Positions 62,779 to 64,000 of a stretch of 64,000 nucleotides of DNA are shown in pieces; position 1 is the stretch's first letter, and each line of letters starts with the position of its first letter. Source of the DNA: Thraustochytrium sp. TN22 (lineage: Eukaryota > Sar > Bigyra > Thraustochytrida > Thraustochytriidae); assembly GCA_013306675.1 (NCBI GenBank), contig JABLUY010000136.1, positions 36,298 to 100,297 of the forward strand. Reading direction: 5' to 3'. The notes under the pieces were generated by a model. The model was not told where the DNA came from, ran no database searches, and saw nothing but the letters and a program-made list of their open reading frames with translations. The position numbers and the translations under genes were made by a program.

Positions 62779-64000
62779 CCTCCGCGCCCGCTCCTGATGC
62801 GAGCGCGGGCGCGCCGCAGCGGGCGAGCGAGCGAGCTGGCGGGCGGGCGGGCGCCCTCACCCCCGCGCCGCGCCAGGCCGGCGCCGCGCCGCGCCACGCC
62901 GCGCCGCGCCGCCGCGCCGCGGCGCTGCGATCCCGCCGCGACCGCGCGGGCGCGCCGCCGCGCGACCGAGCGCCCGCCACAAGCGGCTCTGCGGCCGGCC
63001 CCTACGCCGCCGGCCGCTACGCTCCGCTCTGGCGCCGCGCCGCGCCGCGCCGTGCCGCGGGCAGCGAGCGGCCGAGGTGGCTGGGAGACGGAGAGGCTGC
63101 TGCTCCGCGACGTCGCGCAGGATCGCCTTGCCTAGCCCCGCGCGCGGGATGCGCTCCCGCGCCGCCCGCCCGCGCGCCGCCGCCCGCCGCGGCGCCCCGC
63201 CCTCGCGCCGCGCGCCGCCCGCCCACCGCGTCGCCGCCGGCCGGCCGCCGCCGCCCGCGTGGGGCGGCTCTGCTGCGCCGCGCGCCGCCGCCGAGCGCGC
63301 CGCGGCGAGAGCGGGGGAGACAGGCAGGCAGGCAGGCAGGCAGACAGCCTTATAGAGCGCGGACAGAGAGAGAGAGCGCGCAGAGCGGCGCCGCCCCGCC
63401 GCTCTCCAGCCTGCGGCGGGCAGGCCAGGCGCGGCGGCGGCGGCGGCGGCCGAGGCGCGGGGCGAGGCGGCGCAGCCAAAGCGGCGAGCGACGCGCGCGG
63501 GCCGAGCCTCGGGCGGCGCCACGGCGCGGCGGCAGCCTGAGGAGGGAGGGGAGGGCAGGGAGGGAGACCGCGCGCGCGCGGCGGGGCGCCGCGGGCGCTG
63601 GCCGCAGCAGTGCCGCCCCGCGGCGAGCTGGCAGCGGGCCCGCAGCGCAGAGCAGCCTGCGGATAGCTCGGGCTAGCTCCCCGCGGGGGTGCTGGCTGCT
63701 GGGCGCTGCGCGATGCGCGCGAGCTAAGCGGCGCTGCGAGCGCGCCTGCAAGCTCAGCGGCAACAGGAGCGAGAGCTCAACGCGGCGCGCGCCGAGGCCT
63801 GGCGGCGCCGCGCAGCCCAGCGCAGCCCAGCGCAGCCCAGCGCAGCCCAGCGCAGCCCAGCGCAGCTGGCGGCTGCTGCTTGCTTGCCCTGCTGCCCTGG
63901 CTGGCCTGCGACAGGCGGCCGTTGCCGGCCTCGCTCGCTCGCCCGCCCGCGGGCGGCGCGCGGGCGCTCGCCGCCGCTCAGCTCGCGCGCGGCGCCGGCC
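62779..64000. other. Terminal gene-free region, extremely GC-rich
   Basis: It contains the leader of the 61363-62778 gene, with (GAGC)n at 62822-62835. CCG/GCG-rich sequence, GGCA repeats at 63322-63344 and a decamer repeat at 63811-63866 follow. Near 63930-63942 CTCGCTCGCTCG occurs on the plus strand, which may mark the leader of a plus-strand gene beyond the window. No ORF is convincing. Confidence 0.45.
63811..63866. repeat. Decamer tandem repeat CGCAGCCCAG x5.6
   Basis: Five exact units from 63811 to 63860 and a partial sixth. Confidence 0.97.

Overview
This window is nuclear DNA of a strongly GC-rich unicellular eukaryote, probably one that makes flagella. The evidence is spliceosomal GT-AG introns, an intron-containing tRNA gene, and a full set of eukaryotic housekeeping genes: the golgin CASP, dynactin p62, GCN2, CLEC16A, ATAD5/Elg1 and a DHHC acyltransferase. 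CFAP57, an axonemal protein, points to a flagellate. An AP2/ERF factor and TIR-like-domain/TPR proteins are seen in algae and stramenopiles, so a GC-rich stramenopile (for example a labyrinthulomycete) or a similar alga is my best guess. I cannot fix the lineage from sequence alone. Twenty-one protein genes are supported. Only two show introns, three introns in all, of 61-81 nt, each with a CTGAC branch-point-like element. The other genes read as single exons. Most long ORFs outside these genes are antisense or out-of-frame artefacts of extreme GC codon bias.

Layout. 1-516: edge-truncated TVP15-like Golgi membrane protein (-). 1680-3854: CASP golgin (+). 4000-4625: broken astacin-type metalloprotease (-). 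4710-7469: TIR-like-domain/TPR protein with about 13 near-identical TPR repeats (-). 8025-12185: EF-hand/AAA+/TIG protein of ATAD5 type, three exons (-). 12581-12991: small conserved-looking protein (-), sharing a 168-bp promoter with a START-domain protein at 13160-15124 (+). 15360-16994 and 19156-21744: two same-strand paralogues of an unrecognised Cys/His-containing, acidic, probably nuclear family. 23725-24669 (-) and 25620-26474 (+): uncharacterised proteins. 26541-30710: CFAP57 (+). 31032-33260: unrecognised 743-residue protein (-), whose 3' end is part of a tandem duplication with the CFAP57 3' end. 34119-35669: DCTN4 (-). 36430-39582: second TIR-like/TPR protein (+). 39829-42582: CLEC16A (-). 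43558-44601: AP2/ERF factor (-). A 3.9-kb gene-free gap follows, then DHHC acyltransferase at 48543-49211 (+), an EEF1A-methyltransferase-like enzyme at 49388-50152 (-), GCN2 at 50423-54760 (+), RUS/DUF647 protein at 54903-56153 (-), thioredoxin-reductase-like flavoprotein at 56398-57354 (-), tRNA-Arg(TCT) at 58140-58262 (-), methylmalonate-semialdehyde dehydrogenase at 58542-60011 (+), and a His/Asp-rich probable nuclear protein at 61363-62778 (-). About 1.2 kb without a gene ends the window.

Functional themes. Membrane trafficking is well represented (TVP15, CASP, DCTN4, CLEC16A, DHHC), as is translation and stress signalling (GCN2, EEF1A methyltransferase). A set of probable transcription regulators (the two Cys/His paralogues and the AP2 factor) shares acidic stretches, psi-K-x-E motifs and two short N-terminal motifs. 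The most interesting undescribed items are that Cys/His family, the EF-hand-ATAD5-TIG fusion with three repeated NAF-type motifs, a TrxR-like flavoprotein without an obvious NADPH motif, and a (CTCG)n element in sense orientation upstream of many start codons. Identifications rest on recalled family motifs; no database search was run.
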